Below the pieces are notes generated by a model that was not told the DNA's origin, did no database searches, and saw only the letters and a program-made list of their open reading frames with translations. From assembly GCF_030063135.1 (NCBI RefSeq), contig NZ_JASISO010000007.1, forward strand, positions 1-64,000: a stretch of 64,000 nucleotides of DNA. The letters run 5' to 3'. The translations under genes and the position numbers were made by a program. Origin of the DNA: Streptomyces sp. G-G2. Lineage in GTDB: Bacteria; Actinomycetota; Actinomycetes; Streptomycetales; Streptomycetaceae. Positions within the stretch are counted from its first letter, which is position 1, and each line of letters starts with the position of its first letter. This document shows, in pieces, positions 33,463 through 41,785 of this stretch.

Positions 33463-33987
33463 ATGAAATACCTGGTTCGGGACAAAGTGCTGGCCATCGG
33501 CGACGACTACTGGGTCGAGGACGAGGCGGGCAGACACGCCTTCCTGGTCGACGGGAAGGCGCTGCGGGTCCGCGACACCCTGGAGCTGAAGGACCCGGAC
33601 GGCCGGATCCTGATCACGCTGCGGGAGAAGATGTTCAGCTTCCGCGACGCGATGACCCTGGAGCGGGACGGGCAGAAGCTCGCCGTCATCCGCAAGAAGC
33701 GGTTCTCGCTGCTGCGCAACCACTACCGCGTGACCCTCTCGGAGGGCACGGAACTGGACGTCAGCGGACGGATCCTGGACCGCGAGTTCAAGGTCGAGTA
33801 CGACGGGGAGCTGCTGTCCCTGATCAGCCGCCAGTGGTACCGGGTGCGCGAGACGTACGCCGTGGACGTGATCCGGGAGGACACGGACGCGGCGCTGCTG
33901 CTGGCGGTGGCGGTGTGCGTGATCCGGATGGCGGAGAAGGAACGGGAGGAACGGGAGGAACGGGAGGAGGACGCGGAGGAGAAATGA
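33463..33987 (+). CDS. LURP-one-related (Tubby-like) protein
   Basis: The 174-residue protein follows the LURP-one/DUF567 pattern of repeated beta strands: MKYLVRDKVLAIGDDYWVED, AFLVDGKALRVRDTLELKD, LREKMFSFRDAMTLERDG and FKVEYDGELLSLISRQW. The C-terminus is a Glu/Arg-rich tail (EREEREEREEDAEEK). The function of bacterial members is unknown; a membrane-lipid or scaffold role is possible. It diverges from the ATP-grasp gene with only 32 bases between starts, so the promoters overlap. Confidence 0.85.
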   Translation: MKYLVRDKVLAIGDDYWVEDEAGRHAFLVDGKALRVRDTLELKDPDGRILITLREKMFSFRDAMTLERDGQKLAVIRKKRFSLLRNHYRVTLSEGTELDVSGRILDREFKVEYDGELLSLISRQWYRVRETYAVDVIREDTDAALLLAVAVCVIRMAEKEREEREEREEDAEEK

Positions 33988-34022
33988 CCACCGGCTGTCC
34001 GCCCGCTCCCCCGTCGCCGGGG

Positions 34023-34814
34023 TCAGCCGGTGCGCCGGACCCCGAGCACCCGGTCCTTGAGGGCCGGGAACTGCTCCCGGGTCTCCTCGACCTTGGCCGG
34101 GTCCAGGTCCACGGTCAGGACCTCCTCGCCCGGGCCCGCCTCGGCGATCACCTCGCCCCACGGGTCCACCACCAGGCTGTGGCCCGCCTGCTCGACCCCG
34201 GCGTGCGTGCCGGCGGTGGAGCAGGCGAGGACGTACGACTGGTCCTCGACGGCGCGCGCCCGGTTCAGCAGGGTCCAGTGGGCGCGGCGCCGGGCGGGCC
34301 AGCCCGCGGCCACCACCATGGTCCGCGCGCCCGCGTCGACCAGGCCGCGGAACAGCTCCGGGAAGCGCAGGTCGTAGCAGGTGGCCAGGCCCAGCACGGT
34401 CTGCGGCAGGGCGACGGTGGTCAGCGAGTCGCCCGCCGCCATCAGGACGGCCTCGCCCTGGTCGAAGCCGAAGCGGTGGATCTTGCGGTAGGTGGCCGCC
34501 AGTTCGCCCTCGGGGGACAGCACGAGGGCGGTGTTGTAGAGGGAACCGTCACCGGAGCGTTCCACGACCGAACCCGCGTGCAGCCAGACCCCGGCGTCGC
34601 GCGCCGCCTTCGACATCGCCTCGTAGGTCGGTCCGTCCAGCGGCTCGGCCTCTGTCTCGAACTGCTCGTAGGAAAAGGCGCCGACGCCCCACAGTTCCGG
34701 CAGGACCACCAGATCGGAGCCGCTCTGCTCACGGACGAGGCCGGCGACGCGAGAACGCCGGGAAACCACCGACTCGCCGTCGTTCACCGCGATTTGGATC
34801 AAGGAGGCGCGCAC
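34023..34814 (-). CDS. Carbon-nitrogen hydrolase (nitrilase superfamily)
   Basis: The 263-residue enzyme has the nitrilase catalytic triad: Glu in LVVLPELWG, Lys in YRKIHRFG and Cys in ATCYDLRFPELFR. This places it among the amidase-type members (omega-amidase or deaminated-glutathione amidase-like) rather than true nitrilases. The start is GTG. It converges with the LURP-one gene, the stops being 35 bases apart, and diverges from the DinB-like gene. Likely function is hydrolysis of a small amide in metabolite repair. Confidence 0.9.
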   Translation of the reverse strand: MRASLIQIAVNDGESVVSRRSRVAGLVREQSGSDLVVLPELWGVGAFSYEQFETEAEPLDGPTYEAMSKAARDAGVWLHAGSVVERSGDGSLYNTALVLSPEGELAATYRKIHRFGFDQGEAVLMAAGDSLTTVALPQTVLGLATCYDLRFPELFRGLVDAGARTMVVAAGWPARRRAHWTLLNRARAVEDQSYVLACSTAGTHAGVEQAGHSLVVDPWGEVIAEAGPGEEVLTVDLDPAKVEETREQFPALKDRVLGVRRTG

Positions 34815-34972
34815 ACTACCACCGTTCTGGCATTCAAGCCGTCAACTCGGGGCCTACGATCGTCACACGAAAGCACTGCCGGGGTGCTCACCGGCAGCGT
34901 AGCTTTGACAACCACGTCGCCAACCAGTCCACAACGCGCCACGCGCCACTGAACAGCACGCGAGGGGTCCCG

Positions 34973-35800
34973 TTGACCGTCCATCCAAGCCTTCAGCCCT
35001 ACGTCGATGCGTGGACCCACTCCATCGAGGCGATATCCGAGCTGGTCCTGCCCTTGGCGGAAGCCGAATGGAACCGGGCGACCCCGTGCCCCAACTGGTC
35101 CGTCCGTGACGTCGTCTCACACATCATCGGCATCGAGTGCGAGCAGCTGGGCGACCCCCGGCCGATCCACACCCTGCCGAGGGACCTGCGGCACGTGGTC
35201 GACGAGTTCACCCGGTACATGGAGGTGCAGGTCGACGTACGCCGTCACCACACCGCCCCCGAGATGACCTCGGAGCTGGAGTACACGGTGATCCGGCGGA
35301 TGCGGCAGCTGCGCAACGAGAAACGGGATCCGGCCACCACGATGGTCCGGGGACCGCTGGGCGAGCAGACGACGCTGGAACACGCGATGCGGCTGCGGGC
35401 GTTCGACGTGTGGATCCACGAGCAGGACCTGCGGGCCGCGCTCGGCGTACCGGGGAACTGGGACTCCCCGGGCGCGACCGTGGCCCGGGACCTGCTGCTG
35501 GCGGGGCTCCCGAAGGTGGTCGCGAAGCGGGCGGGCGCGCCCGCGGGGTCGGCGGTGGTGCTGGACGTGCACGGGACGCTGGAGTTCATGCGGACGGTAC
35601 GGGTGGACGGCGAGGGGCGCGGGACGATGGACAGCGCGCCGTCGCTGGGCCCGGCGGTGACGCTGACGATGGACTGGGAGACGTACGTCCGCCTGGCGGC
35701 GGGCCGGGTCCGCGCGCGTGCGGTGGGCGACCGGGTGAAGGTGGAGGGCGACGCGGAGCTGGCGGAAGCGATCCTGACGGCCTTCGCGGTCACCCCGTAA
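34973..35800 (+). CDS. Maleylpyruvate isomerase / DinB-like mycothiol-dependent family protein
   Basis: The 275-residue protein has an N-terminal DinB-like four-helix bundle (about 1-190). It carries the family's TPCPNWSVRDVVSHIIGIE and the metal histidine pattern ending in FDVWIHEQDLRAALG. A C-terminal sterol-carrier-like domain (about 200-275, LTMDWETYVRLAAGR) follows. Members use mycothiol or act as thiol transferases. Translation starts at a TTG with GAGGGG nearby. The DNA just after the stop contains dispersed repeats. Confidence 0.87.
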   Translation: MTVHPSLQPYVDAWTHSIEAISELVLPLAEAEWNRATPCPNWSVRDVVSHIIGIECEQLGDPRPIHTLPRDLRHVVDEFTRYMEVQVDVRRHHTAPEMTSELEYTVIRRMRQLRNEKRDPATTMVRGPLGEQTTLEHAMRLRAFDVWIHEQDLRAALGVPGNWDSPGATVARDLLLAGLPKVVAKRAGAPAGSAVVLDVHGTLEFMRTVRVDGEGRGTMDSAPSLGPAVTLTMDWETYVRLAAGRVRARAVGDRVKVEGDAELAEAILTAFAVTP

Positions 35801-35864
35801 CGAACCGTGGCTCCGCCGGGCGGGGCTACAGGTGCTCGGCGGGGCTGGATTGCCGGAGGCGATT

Positions 35865-35917
35865 CCAGCCCCGCCGGCGCTTGAGGCGACCCCGGGGCCC
35901 CGCCGGCGTGTGAGGCG
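35865..35917. repeat. Dispersed Streptomyces intergenic repeat (copies 4 and 5)
   Basis: CCAGCCCCGCCGGCGCTTGA at 35865 and GCCCCGCCGGCGTGTGAGGC at 35897 are two more copies of the block at 15737 and 30644, lying between the convergent DinB-like and MFS genes. Confidence 0.7.
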
Positions 35918-35946
35918 AACCCCGGACGGCGGGCTCGGGGCCCGGG

Positions 35947-37326
35947 TCAGGGGCGGGGGGCAGCGGCCGGGCGCGGGATCGGGACGGCCGCGGCGACAGC
36001 CAGCCGCTCGGCCCGCAACGCCCGCCCCCGCAACCGCAGGATCTGCGTCACCCCGACCGCCTCCAGCACGAACACCGACGAGAACGCGACCCGGTAGTCG
36101 TCCCCCGTCGCATCCAGCAACACCCCCACCACCAGCAACGTCGTCATCGACGCGATGAACCCGCCCATGTTCGTGATCCCGGAAGCCGTCCCCTGCCGCG
36201 CCGCCGGATTCGCCGGACGCGCGAAGTCGAAGCCGATCATCGAGGCCGGCCCGCACGTCCCCAGCACCACGCACAGCACGACCAGCAGCCACATCGGCGC
36301 CCGCTCCCCCGGGTACAGGAGCACCGCCCCCCACAGCAGCGCCGTCACCCCCACCGTGCCGAGCGCCAGCGGAATCCGCGCGCTCTGCCGACGGCCCACC
36401 AGCTGCCCGTACACCAGCCCGAACCCCATGTTCGCGACCACGATCAGCGTCAGCAGCCCGCCCGCACCGCCCCGCGTCATCCCCTGCGCCTCGACCAGGA
36501 ACGGCATCCCCCACAGCAGCAGGAACACCATCGCCGGGAACTGCGTCGTGAAGTGGACCCACAGCCCGAGCCGGGTCCCGGGCTCGCGCCAGGATTCGGC
36601 GATCTGGCGGCGTACGTAGCCCCCCTCGCCCCGCGCCACCGGCGGCGGCGCGTGCCCCTCGGGGTGGTCGCGCAGGAACAGCACCAGCGGAACCAGCACC
36701 ACCAGCCCCGCCACCGCGCTGCCCGCGAAGGCCTGCACCCAGCCGACCCCGTGCAGGACGGGCGCCAGGACCAGCGTGGAGACCAGGTTGCCCGCCATGC
36801 CGACCAGCCCGGCGAGCTGCGCCATCAGCGGCCCGCGCCGGGCCGGGAACCAGCGGGTGCCCAGCCGCAGCACCGAGATGAAGGTCATCGCGTCGCCGCA
36901 GCCCAGCAGGGCGCGCGCGGCGAGCGCGGTCCCGTAGGACGGCGAGAACGCGAACCCGATCTGCCCGGCGGTGAAGAGCACCGCGCCGAGCGTGAGCACC
37001 TTCTTCGTGCCGAGCCGGTCCACCATCAGTCCGACGGGTATCTGCATGCCCGCGTACACGAGCAGCTGGAGCAGGGAGAAGGTGGACAGGGCGGAGGCGC
37101 TGACGTGGAAGCGGTCCGCCGCGTCCAGGCCCGCGACGCCGAGGCTGGTGCGGAAGATGACGGCGACGAAGTAGACGGCGACGCCGATGGACCAGATGAG
37201 GACGGCCCGGCGGCCGCCCGGCGGATCCTTGACCACGGGCACGGGCACGGGCACGGGCACGATCACGCTCGCGGTCTCGCTCCCGGCCGCGCTGCTCGCC
37301 GTCACGGGCACGCTCACCTCGCTCAT
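35947..37326 (-). CDS. MFS transporter
   Basis: This 459-residue protein has about twelve membrane helices and the MFS loop signature VDRLGTKKVLTLGAVLF between helices two and three. The N-terminal tail contains VPVPVPVP from a (GGGCAC) nucleotide repeat near 37241-37262 and may vary in length. The ATG overlaps the stop of the GntR regulator gene by four bases, so the two genes form an operon and the regulator probably senses the transported compound. The hexose-phosphate or organic-anion type of MFS is possible, but the substrate is unknown. Confidence 0.9.
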   Translation of the reverse strand: MSEVSVPVTASSAAGSETASVIVPVPVPVPVVKDPPGGRRAVLIWSIGVAVYFVAVIFRTSLGVAGLDAADRFHVSASALSTFSLLQLLVYAGMQIPVGLMVDRLGTKKVLTLGAVLFTAGQIGFAFSPSYGTALAARALLGCGDAMTFISVLRLGTRWFPARRGPLMAQLAGLVGMAGNLVSTLVLAPVLHGVGWVQAFAGSAVAGLVVLVPLVLFLRDHPEGHAPPPVARGEGGYVRRQIAESWREPGTRLGLWVHFTTQFPAMVFLLLWGMPFLVEAQGMTRGGAGGLLTLIVVANMGFGLVYGQLVGRRQSARIPLALGTVGVTALLWGAVLLYPGERAPMWLLVVLCVVLGTCGPASMIGFDFARPANPAARQGTASGITNMGGFIASMTTLLVVGVLLDATGDDYRVAFSSVFVLEAVGVTQILRLRGRALRAERLAVAAAVPIPRPAAAPRP

Positions 37327-37994
37327 CGCGCGTCACCCCGGACCAGGGCCGCGACCCGGCCGATGTGGCCGCGTACGGCGTCGGCGGCGGCCTCGCCGTC
37401 CCCCGCGCGCAGCGCGTCGAGGATCTCGGTGTGCTCGGTGAGGGTCCTGGCGATCCGCTCGGGGTGCGCGTGCAGCAGGGCGACGCCCATCCTCAGCTGC
37501 CGGTCGCGCATCTGGTCGTAGAGCCGGGAGAGGATCTGGTTGCCGACGCTGCGCACGATCTCGGCGTGGAAGCAGCGGTCGGCGGCCATCAGCGCGGCGA
37601 GGTCGCCGCTCCGCGCGTGCCGCCGGTGTTCCTCGATCAGCTCCGCGAGCCGCTCCAGCAGGGCGGGGGCGGCCGGGACGGCCCGGCGCACGGTGAACTC
37701 CTCGACCAGCAGCCGGGTCTCCACCACATCGGCGATCTCCTGGGCCGAGACGGACAGCACCAGCGCGCCCTTCTTCGGGTAGAGCTTGATCAGCCCTTCC
37801 GTCTCCAGCCGCAGCAGCGCCTCGCGCACGGGCGTGCGCGACACCCCTACCGCGTCGGCGAGTTCGCCCTCGGTGAGCAGCGAGCCGCCTTCGTAGCGGC
37901 GGTCGAGCACGCCGTTCTTGACGTGCTGGTAGACCCGTTCCGCGGCGGTGAGGGTGGCGGGGGCCGAGGCGGCCGTGGCAGTGGCTGATGGCAT
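37323..37994 (-). CDS. GntR-family regulator (FCD type)
   Basis: The 223-residue protein has an N-terminal GntR winged helix (about 18-85, with LTEGELADAVGVSRTPVREA and LRLETEGLI) and an all-helical FCD effector domain. The FCD domain has ADRCFHAEIVR and a later HTEILDAL, whose Asp/His residues are the usual metal or ligand site. The ATG at 37994 was chosen; a GTG at 38000 is equally possible. No ribosome site is evident, so leaderless translation is plausible. It is coupled to the MFS gene by a four-base overlap. Confidence 0.9.
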   Translation of the reverse strand: MPSATATAASAPATLTAAERVYQHVKNGVLDRRYEGGSLLTEGELADAVGVSRTPVREALLRLETEGLIKLYPKKGALVLSVSAQEIADVVETRLLVEEFTVRRAVPAAPALLERLAELIEEHRRHARSGDLAALMAADRCFHAEIVRSVGNQILSRLYDQMRDRQLRMGVALLHAHPERIARTLTEHTEILDALRAGDGEAAADAVRGHIGRVAALVRGDAR

Positions 37995-38135
37995 GCGCAC
38001 AGCTTAGATACAAGACAGGTGCATCTGATCAGCCGTCCAGGATGTGGACCACCGGGCGGCGGGGCGGCGGGACCCCCGGGACCCCCGGGGCCACCGGGTG
38101 GCCGGGCCCTGGGGCTAGCCGGGCGGCCGGGCCGC

Positions 38136-38522
38136 TCACCCGTCCGGGCGGCCGGTGACCTCGACCTCCAGCACGAACTCGTCGTACGGCGCCTCGTCCG
38201 GATACGGCGGCCTGACCTGGGCGAAGCGGATCCGGGCCCGCCCCCCGGGACAGCGGCCGCGGACGACGTACGTCCTTTCCACCGGGGCACCGGGCAGCAC
38301 CGGCTCCGGCTCCGGCGGGCCGTGCGCGGGATCTCGCGCCGAGCCCCGCGCCGGGCCCCGCTCCGGGCCCCGCTCCGGTTCCCGCGCGGGACCTTCCGCC
38401 ACCTCGACCGCGTCCGCGTCACCCGTCACCCGCCAGGTCCACACGTACCCGCGCGCCCCGCGCCCGGTGAGCCGCAGCGTGTACGCCTCACCGACGCGGA
38501 TCGCCACCGTCCGTACCTCCAC
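38136..38522 (-). CDS. Chagasin-like (I42) cysteine-protease inhibitor family protein
   Basis: The 128-residue protein shows the chagasin pattern. VGEAYTLRLTGRGARGYVW corresponds to the NPTTGYxW loop, and RARIRFAQVRPPYPDEAPYD contains the RPW-like loop. A Glu/Arg/Pro-rich insert of about 35 residues lies between them. Chagasins block papain-family proteases, and the upstream gene on the same strand encodes exactly such a protease with its stop 60 bases away. No signal peptide is seen, so inhibitor and enzyme would meet in the cytoplasm unless exported otherwise. The GTG start is weakly supported. Confidence 0.72.
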   Translation of the reverse strand: MEVRTVAIRVGEAYTLRLTGRGARGYVWTWRVTGDADAVEVAEGPAREPERGPERGPARGSARDPAHGPPEPEPVLPGAPVERTYVVRGRCPGGRARIRFAQVRPPYPDEAPYDEFVLEVEVTGRPDG

Positions 38523-38537
38523 CGCGGCCCCGTCTCT

Positions 38538-38601
38538 GATCCGTCGGCGCCCGGGCGGGACCGATCACCGATCCGTCAGCGCTCAGGCGGGACCGATCAC
38601 C
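38538..38601. repeat. Two-copy tandem repeat of 32 bases at the protease gene's end
   Basis: Copies 38538-38569 and 38570-38601 match at 29 of 32 positions and abut exactly. Each contains CGGGACCGATCACC or its close variant. The second copy contains the last codons and stop of the protease gene. The first lies in the gap before the inhibitor gene. Confidence 0.85.
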
Positions 38602-40559
38602 GGCCCCTCGTGCCATCCCGCGCCATCGCGCCAGTAGTGCTGGAGCTGCCGGTCGGTGCGCAGGACGACGACCTCCAGATTGAACCCGAAGCTGCCTTGC
38701 AGCATCCCGGTGACCGCGAGCGCGTCGTGCCCGAAGACCGCGCTGCGGCTCCAGCCCGCGCCCGCCGCGTTGCCCCGCCACCAGTGCTCGACACGGCCGC
38801 CCGCCGCCACGCACAGCTCGTAGTTGCCGGCCGTGTCCTCGTCCAGGGCGCCGTACTGGCCCTCGATCAGGCACGGCGCGGAGGTGATCCCGGTGCCGAA
38901 CAGCTCGCCCGCGCGCCAGGCGAAGCCATTGGGGTCGTCGCGCCACCAGAGCTGCATCCGGCCGTCCGTGCGGGTGGCGACCAGGTCCAGATGGCGGCTC
39001 CGGGTCTGCACCAGGGCCGGGCCGTAGTGCGCGATCCCCGACCCGAAACGGCCGCCGTCGCTCCAGGTCCAGGGCGAGCCGTTGATCCGCCACCAGTGGT
39101 TGAGGCGGCCGTCGGCGGTGCGCAGCACCACCTCGAAGTTGCCCGGCTTGCCGTAGTCGCTCTGGATGAAGGCCGGCGTACCGCCGATCGCCGCGTCGGG
39201 CGGCCCGAAGAGCCCCGCGTCGCGCCAGGTGCCGTTGGTCTGGTCGTAGAACCAGTGGTGCAGCCGCCCGCCCGTGGTGACGTGCACCGACTCCAGGTTC
39301 CGGTTGTACGTCGTCGTGGTGAAGGCGGGCAGCCCGGACGCGTCACCGCCGAAGGCCGCCGCGCGGGCCCAGGGGAAGGGCGCGTCGCCCTCGCGCCACC
39401 AGTGCTGGAGACGGCCGCCGCCGGTCGTCGCGAGCATCTCGAAGTTGCGGTGCGCGCGTCCGTTCCCGCTCTCGAAGAGGTTCCCGGTGTGCAGGCGGCG
39501 CTTGGTCCACGGGTCGGTGCTGGTGCCGCGCAGGCCGCACTTGGCCCAGTAGTCGATCTTCACCTCGCCGTAGGCGATCCGGCCGTAGCCGCCCACGTGG
39601 TAGCCGGGCCCCCAGGAGTTCTTGAAGAGCCAGCACCCGGCGGCGTCGTCGTAGCCGACGATCAGCACGCAGTGGCCGCCCGCGAGCCGGTCGCTGATCC
39701 GCCGGTAGACGCCCGCGCCAAGCCCGAAGAAGTCGTCGTACACGTCGAAGCAGGCGGTCAGCGGGCCCACCGTGTCGAGCCAGACCTTCTGCTGCTCCAC
39801 GTCGCCCAGCCGGACGTAGTCCACGATGCGCGTGGTGCGCCCGGACCGGTCCCAGCTGGGCGTGTAGTCCGCCCGCCAGGCATCGCGGCGGTCGGCGGGA
39901 ACGGAGGGCGGCGGGGGCGTGTACGGGTAGGAATCCGGGTCGCATATACCGCCGCTGGCCTTGATCCAGTCGAGGGCGGTCTCGGGGTTGCTGCCCTGGC
40001 CGCAGCTGAACTTCAGCCCGTCGTGGACGTCCCCCTCCGAACGCTTCGCCCACACACTGTGCTCGATCCGGGCCATCGACTCGACCAGGCCGGTGGCGCC
40101 GAAGGCCCAGCAGGATCCGCACGGGTTCTGGTCCTTCACCTTGGTGATCCAGGACCATCCCCAGCGGCCGCGCCAGTCGACGGCGGCGGGGCGGGCGCCG
40201 ACGGCCGACGGCTCCGTTTCCGGCAGCAGGCCGTGCGCGGCGCGGCGCCGGGTGAGGTCCGGGTTCGCGCTCTCCCGGCCGATGAGCGCCCGCAGGTCCA
40301 CGGTGCCCGCCTCGGTCGCGGGCGTGAGGTTGGCCCCCGGCTCCAGGCCGAGGGAGGGCCGCGGGACCGGCTCGTGGTCGGCGAGGTGCTCGCTCACCGA
40401 CCACGGCGCACCGGCGGCGGCGAGCTGGGCGCGCAGCTCCCCGGCGAGCTGTGCGCGGCCACGGCCGCCGCCGTCGCCGCCGTCCCCCGTGGTGCCGTTG
40501 TAGCGGTCATTGCCGTTGTTGCGGTTGTCGCGGTCGTGCTGGTCGTGCTGCTGCGGCAT
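38583..40559 (-). CDS. Papain-family (C1) protease fused to a six-repeat lectin-like propeller
   Basis: This 658-residue protein has an Asn/Asp/Gln-rich N-terminus and a pro-region. The papain domain (about 123-345) has the full catalytic set: Gln144 and Cys150 in DQNPCGSCWAF, His296 in GGHCVLIVGYD and Asn314 in FKNSWG. Residues about 368-658 form six repeats of the type GRLQHWWR...W...FG, matching PLL-like bacterial lectin propellers. No signal peptide is visible. A chagasin-like inhibitor gene follows 60 bases later. The fusion suggests a carbohydrate-targeted protease, possibly held inactive by its neighbour. Confidence 0.88.
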   Translation of the reverse strand: MPQQHDQHDRDNRNNGNDRYNGTTGDGGDGGGRGRAQLAGELRAQLAAAGAPWSVSEHLADHEPVPRPSLGLEPGANLTPATEAGTVDLRALIGRESANPDLTRRRAAHGLLPETEPSAVGARPAAVDWRGRWGWSWITKVKDQNPCGSCWAFGATGLVESMARIEHSVWAKRSEGDVHDGLKFSCGQGSNPETALDWIKASGGICDPDSYPYTPPPPSVPADRRDAWRADYTPSWDRSGRTTRIVDYVRLGDVEQQKVWLDTVGPLTACFDVYDDFFGLGAGVYRRISDRLAGGHCVLIVGYDDAAGCWLFKNSWGPGYHVGGYGRIAYGEVKIDYWAKCGLRGTSTDPWTKRRLHTGNLFESGNGRAHRNFEMLATTGGGRLQHWWREGDAPFPWARAAAFGGDASGLPAFTTTTYNRNLESVHVTTGGRLHHWFYDQTNGTWRDAGLFGPPDAAIGGTPAFIQSDYGKPGNFEVVLRTADGRLNHWWRINGSPWTWSDGGRFGSGIAHYGPALVQTRSRHLDLVATRTDGRMQLWWRDDPNGFAWRAGELFGTGITSAPCLIEGQYGALDEDTAGNYELCVAAGGRVEHWWRGNAAGAGWSRSAVFGHDALAVTGMLQGSFGFNLEVVVLRTDRQLQHYWRDGAGWHEGPVIGPA

Positions 40560-40697
40560 TCCGGTTTCCCCCCAGATGCAGCGGTGCGGATGAGAGGTCC
40601 CGGAGCGTCCATCCGCCGGACGGCGCCGTCAAGGGGGTCCGCACGGTGGCACCGGGGCACGAGGGGGGAGCGCCCGGCCGAACCCGATCGCCCGTCG

Positions 40698-40758
40698 ATC
40701 CCCGGTGTCCCGCCGGAGGGCGGAAGGCGGAAGGCGGAAGGCGGAAGGCACCGGGGAT
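40698..40758 (-). terminator. Long-loop hairpin around a 7-base tandem repeat
   Basis: ATCCCCGGTG (40698-40707) and CACCGGGGAT (40749-40758) pair around a loop of 41 bases. The loop holds four copies of GCGGAAG (40720-40747). It lies just after the secreted protein gene (stop at 40781 on the minus strand), so it is a plausible terminator for that gene. Confidence 0.55.
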
Positions 40759-40780
40759 ACGGCGTGCACGGCGCGGCGCG

Positions 40781-41581
40781 CTACTCCACGGGCAGCGCGG
40801 GGGCCTGGACGGGCAGCGCGGGCGCGGGAACCGGGAGGGCTGGCGCCGCGACCGGCAGACCCGGCAGTCCGCTGCCCGTCAGCAGCGCGGTGACCAGACC
40901 GACCAGGGAGGTCACCACGTCGGTGGACTTGGTCGTCGCGTCCGTGGAGCAGCCGCAGGAGCCGGAGGCCTTCAGTGCCCCGTCGACGGCCTTCTTCAGC
41001 TTCTCCACGGCGGGACCGACCAGATCGACCGGCCCCGCGGCCCGGACGGGAGCCACGGGCAGCTTCGGCACGGCCAGGGGCAGCTTGGAAGCGTCAGCCG
41101 GGAGCTTGGGCGTGTCGAGGGGCGCCTTGGGCGCCGCCGGAAGCTTCGGCGCGTCCGCGGGGAGCTTCGGAGCCGCCGCGGGGAGCTTCGGAGCGTCCGC
41201 CGGGGGCTTCGGCAGGTCCGCCGGGGGCTTCGGCAGGTCGGCGGGCGGCTTGGGGAGGTCGGCGGGCGGCTTCGGGAGCTTCGCGAGGGCTCCGTCGATC
41301 GCCGCCTTCAGCTTGGCCGCGTCCGCCTCCGGAACCTTGCCGTCGGGGGCCTTCAGGATGGCGGCGACCAGGTCACTGACCGCCTTGAGGATCTCTCCGG
41401 TCACCCCGAGGGACGCGACCTGCTGCTGCAGGGCGTCCGTACCCGGGATGACGGCCGGGGCCGACCCCGGTGCGACGGGCTTGTCCGGGGCCTGGGAGGC
41501 AGCTCCGGCGAGGCCGGGGGACGCGGCCAGCAGGGACACGCACAGGACTGCGGGGACGGTGAAGCGGGTGAAGCGACGCAA
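40781..41581 (-). CDS. Secreted Pro/Lys/Ala-rich repeat protein
   Basis: The 266-residue product starts at a TTG with GGAGAG six bases upstream, giving MRRFTRFTVPAVLCVSLLAA and GLAGA as a clean signal peptide. A longer ATG start at 41635 would put the signal 18 residues inside. The mature protein has a helical segment, then eight or more repeats of KPPADLP and KLPADAP, then a segment with SCGCST (two cysteines), and a tail of VPAPALPVQAPALPVE. The repeats suggest a wall-spanning or surface-exposed extended protein. No function is known. Confidence 0.7.
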   Translation of the reverse strand: MRRFTRFTVPAVLCVSLLAASPGLAGAASQAPDKPVAPGSAPAVIPGTDALQQQVASLGVTGEILKAVSDLVAAILKAPDGKVPEADAAKLKAAIDGALAKLPKPPADLPKPPADLPKPPADLPKPPADAPKLPAAAPKLPADAPKLPAAPKAPLDTPKLPADASKLPLAVPKLPVAPVRAAGPVDLVGPAVEKLKKAVDGALKASGSCGCSTDATTKSTDVVTSLVGLVTALLTGSGLPGLPVAAPALPVPAPALPVQAPALPVE

Positions 41582-41785
41582 CGTTCTCTCCTGTTCGGGC
41601 GCGATGACGGCATGGGACGTGCCGCCGCCACCCACTCACGGACACCCCGTCAGGTCCCGCAACCCGAGCCCCGGAACCGCCCGTCGGGACACGCCGCGCA
41701 ACCGGCGTACCCGCCCGCGTGACCAGCATCGATTCCGTCACCCTCGCCAGGTGCTGCACCCTCGTGAACGGCGAGGGCGCCAGGG

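Noticed and set aside
40720..40747. Four GCGGAAG repeats as a CRISPR or iteron array
   Set aside because: The units are seven bases without spacers and lie inside a hairpin loop; they are a simple tandem repeat.
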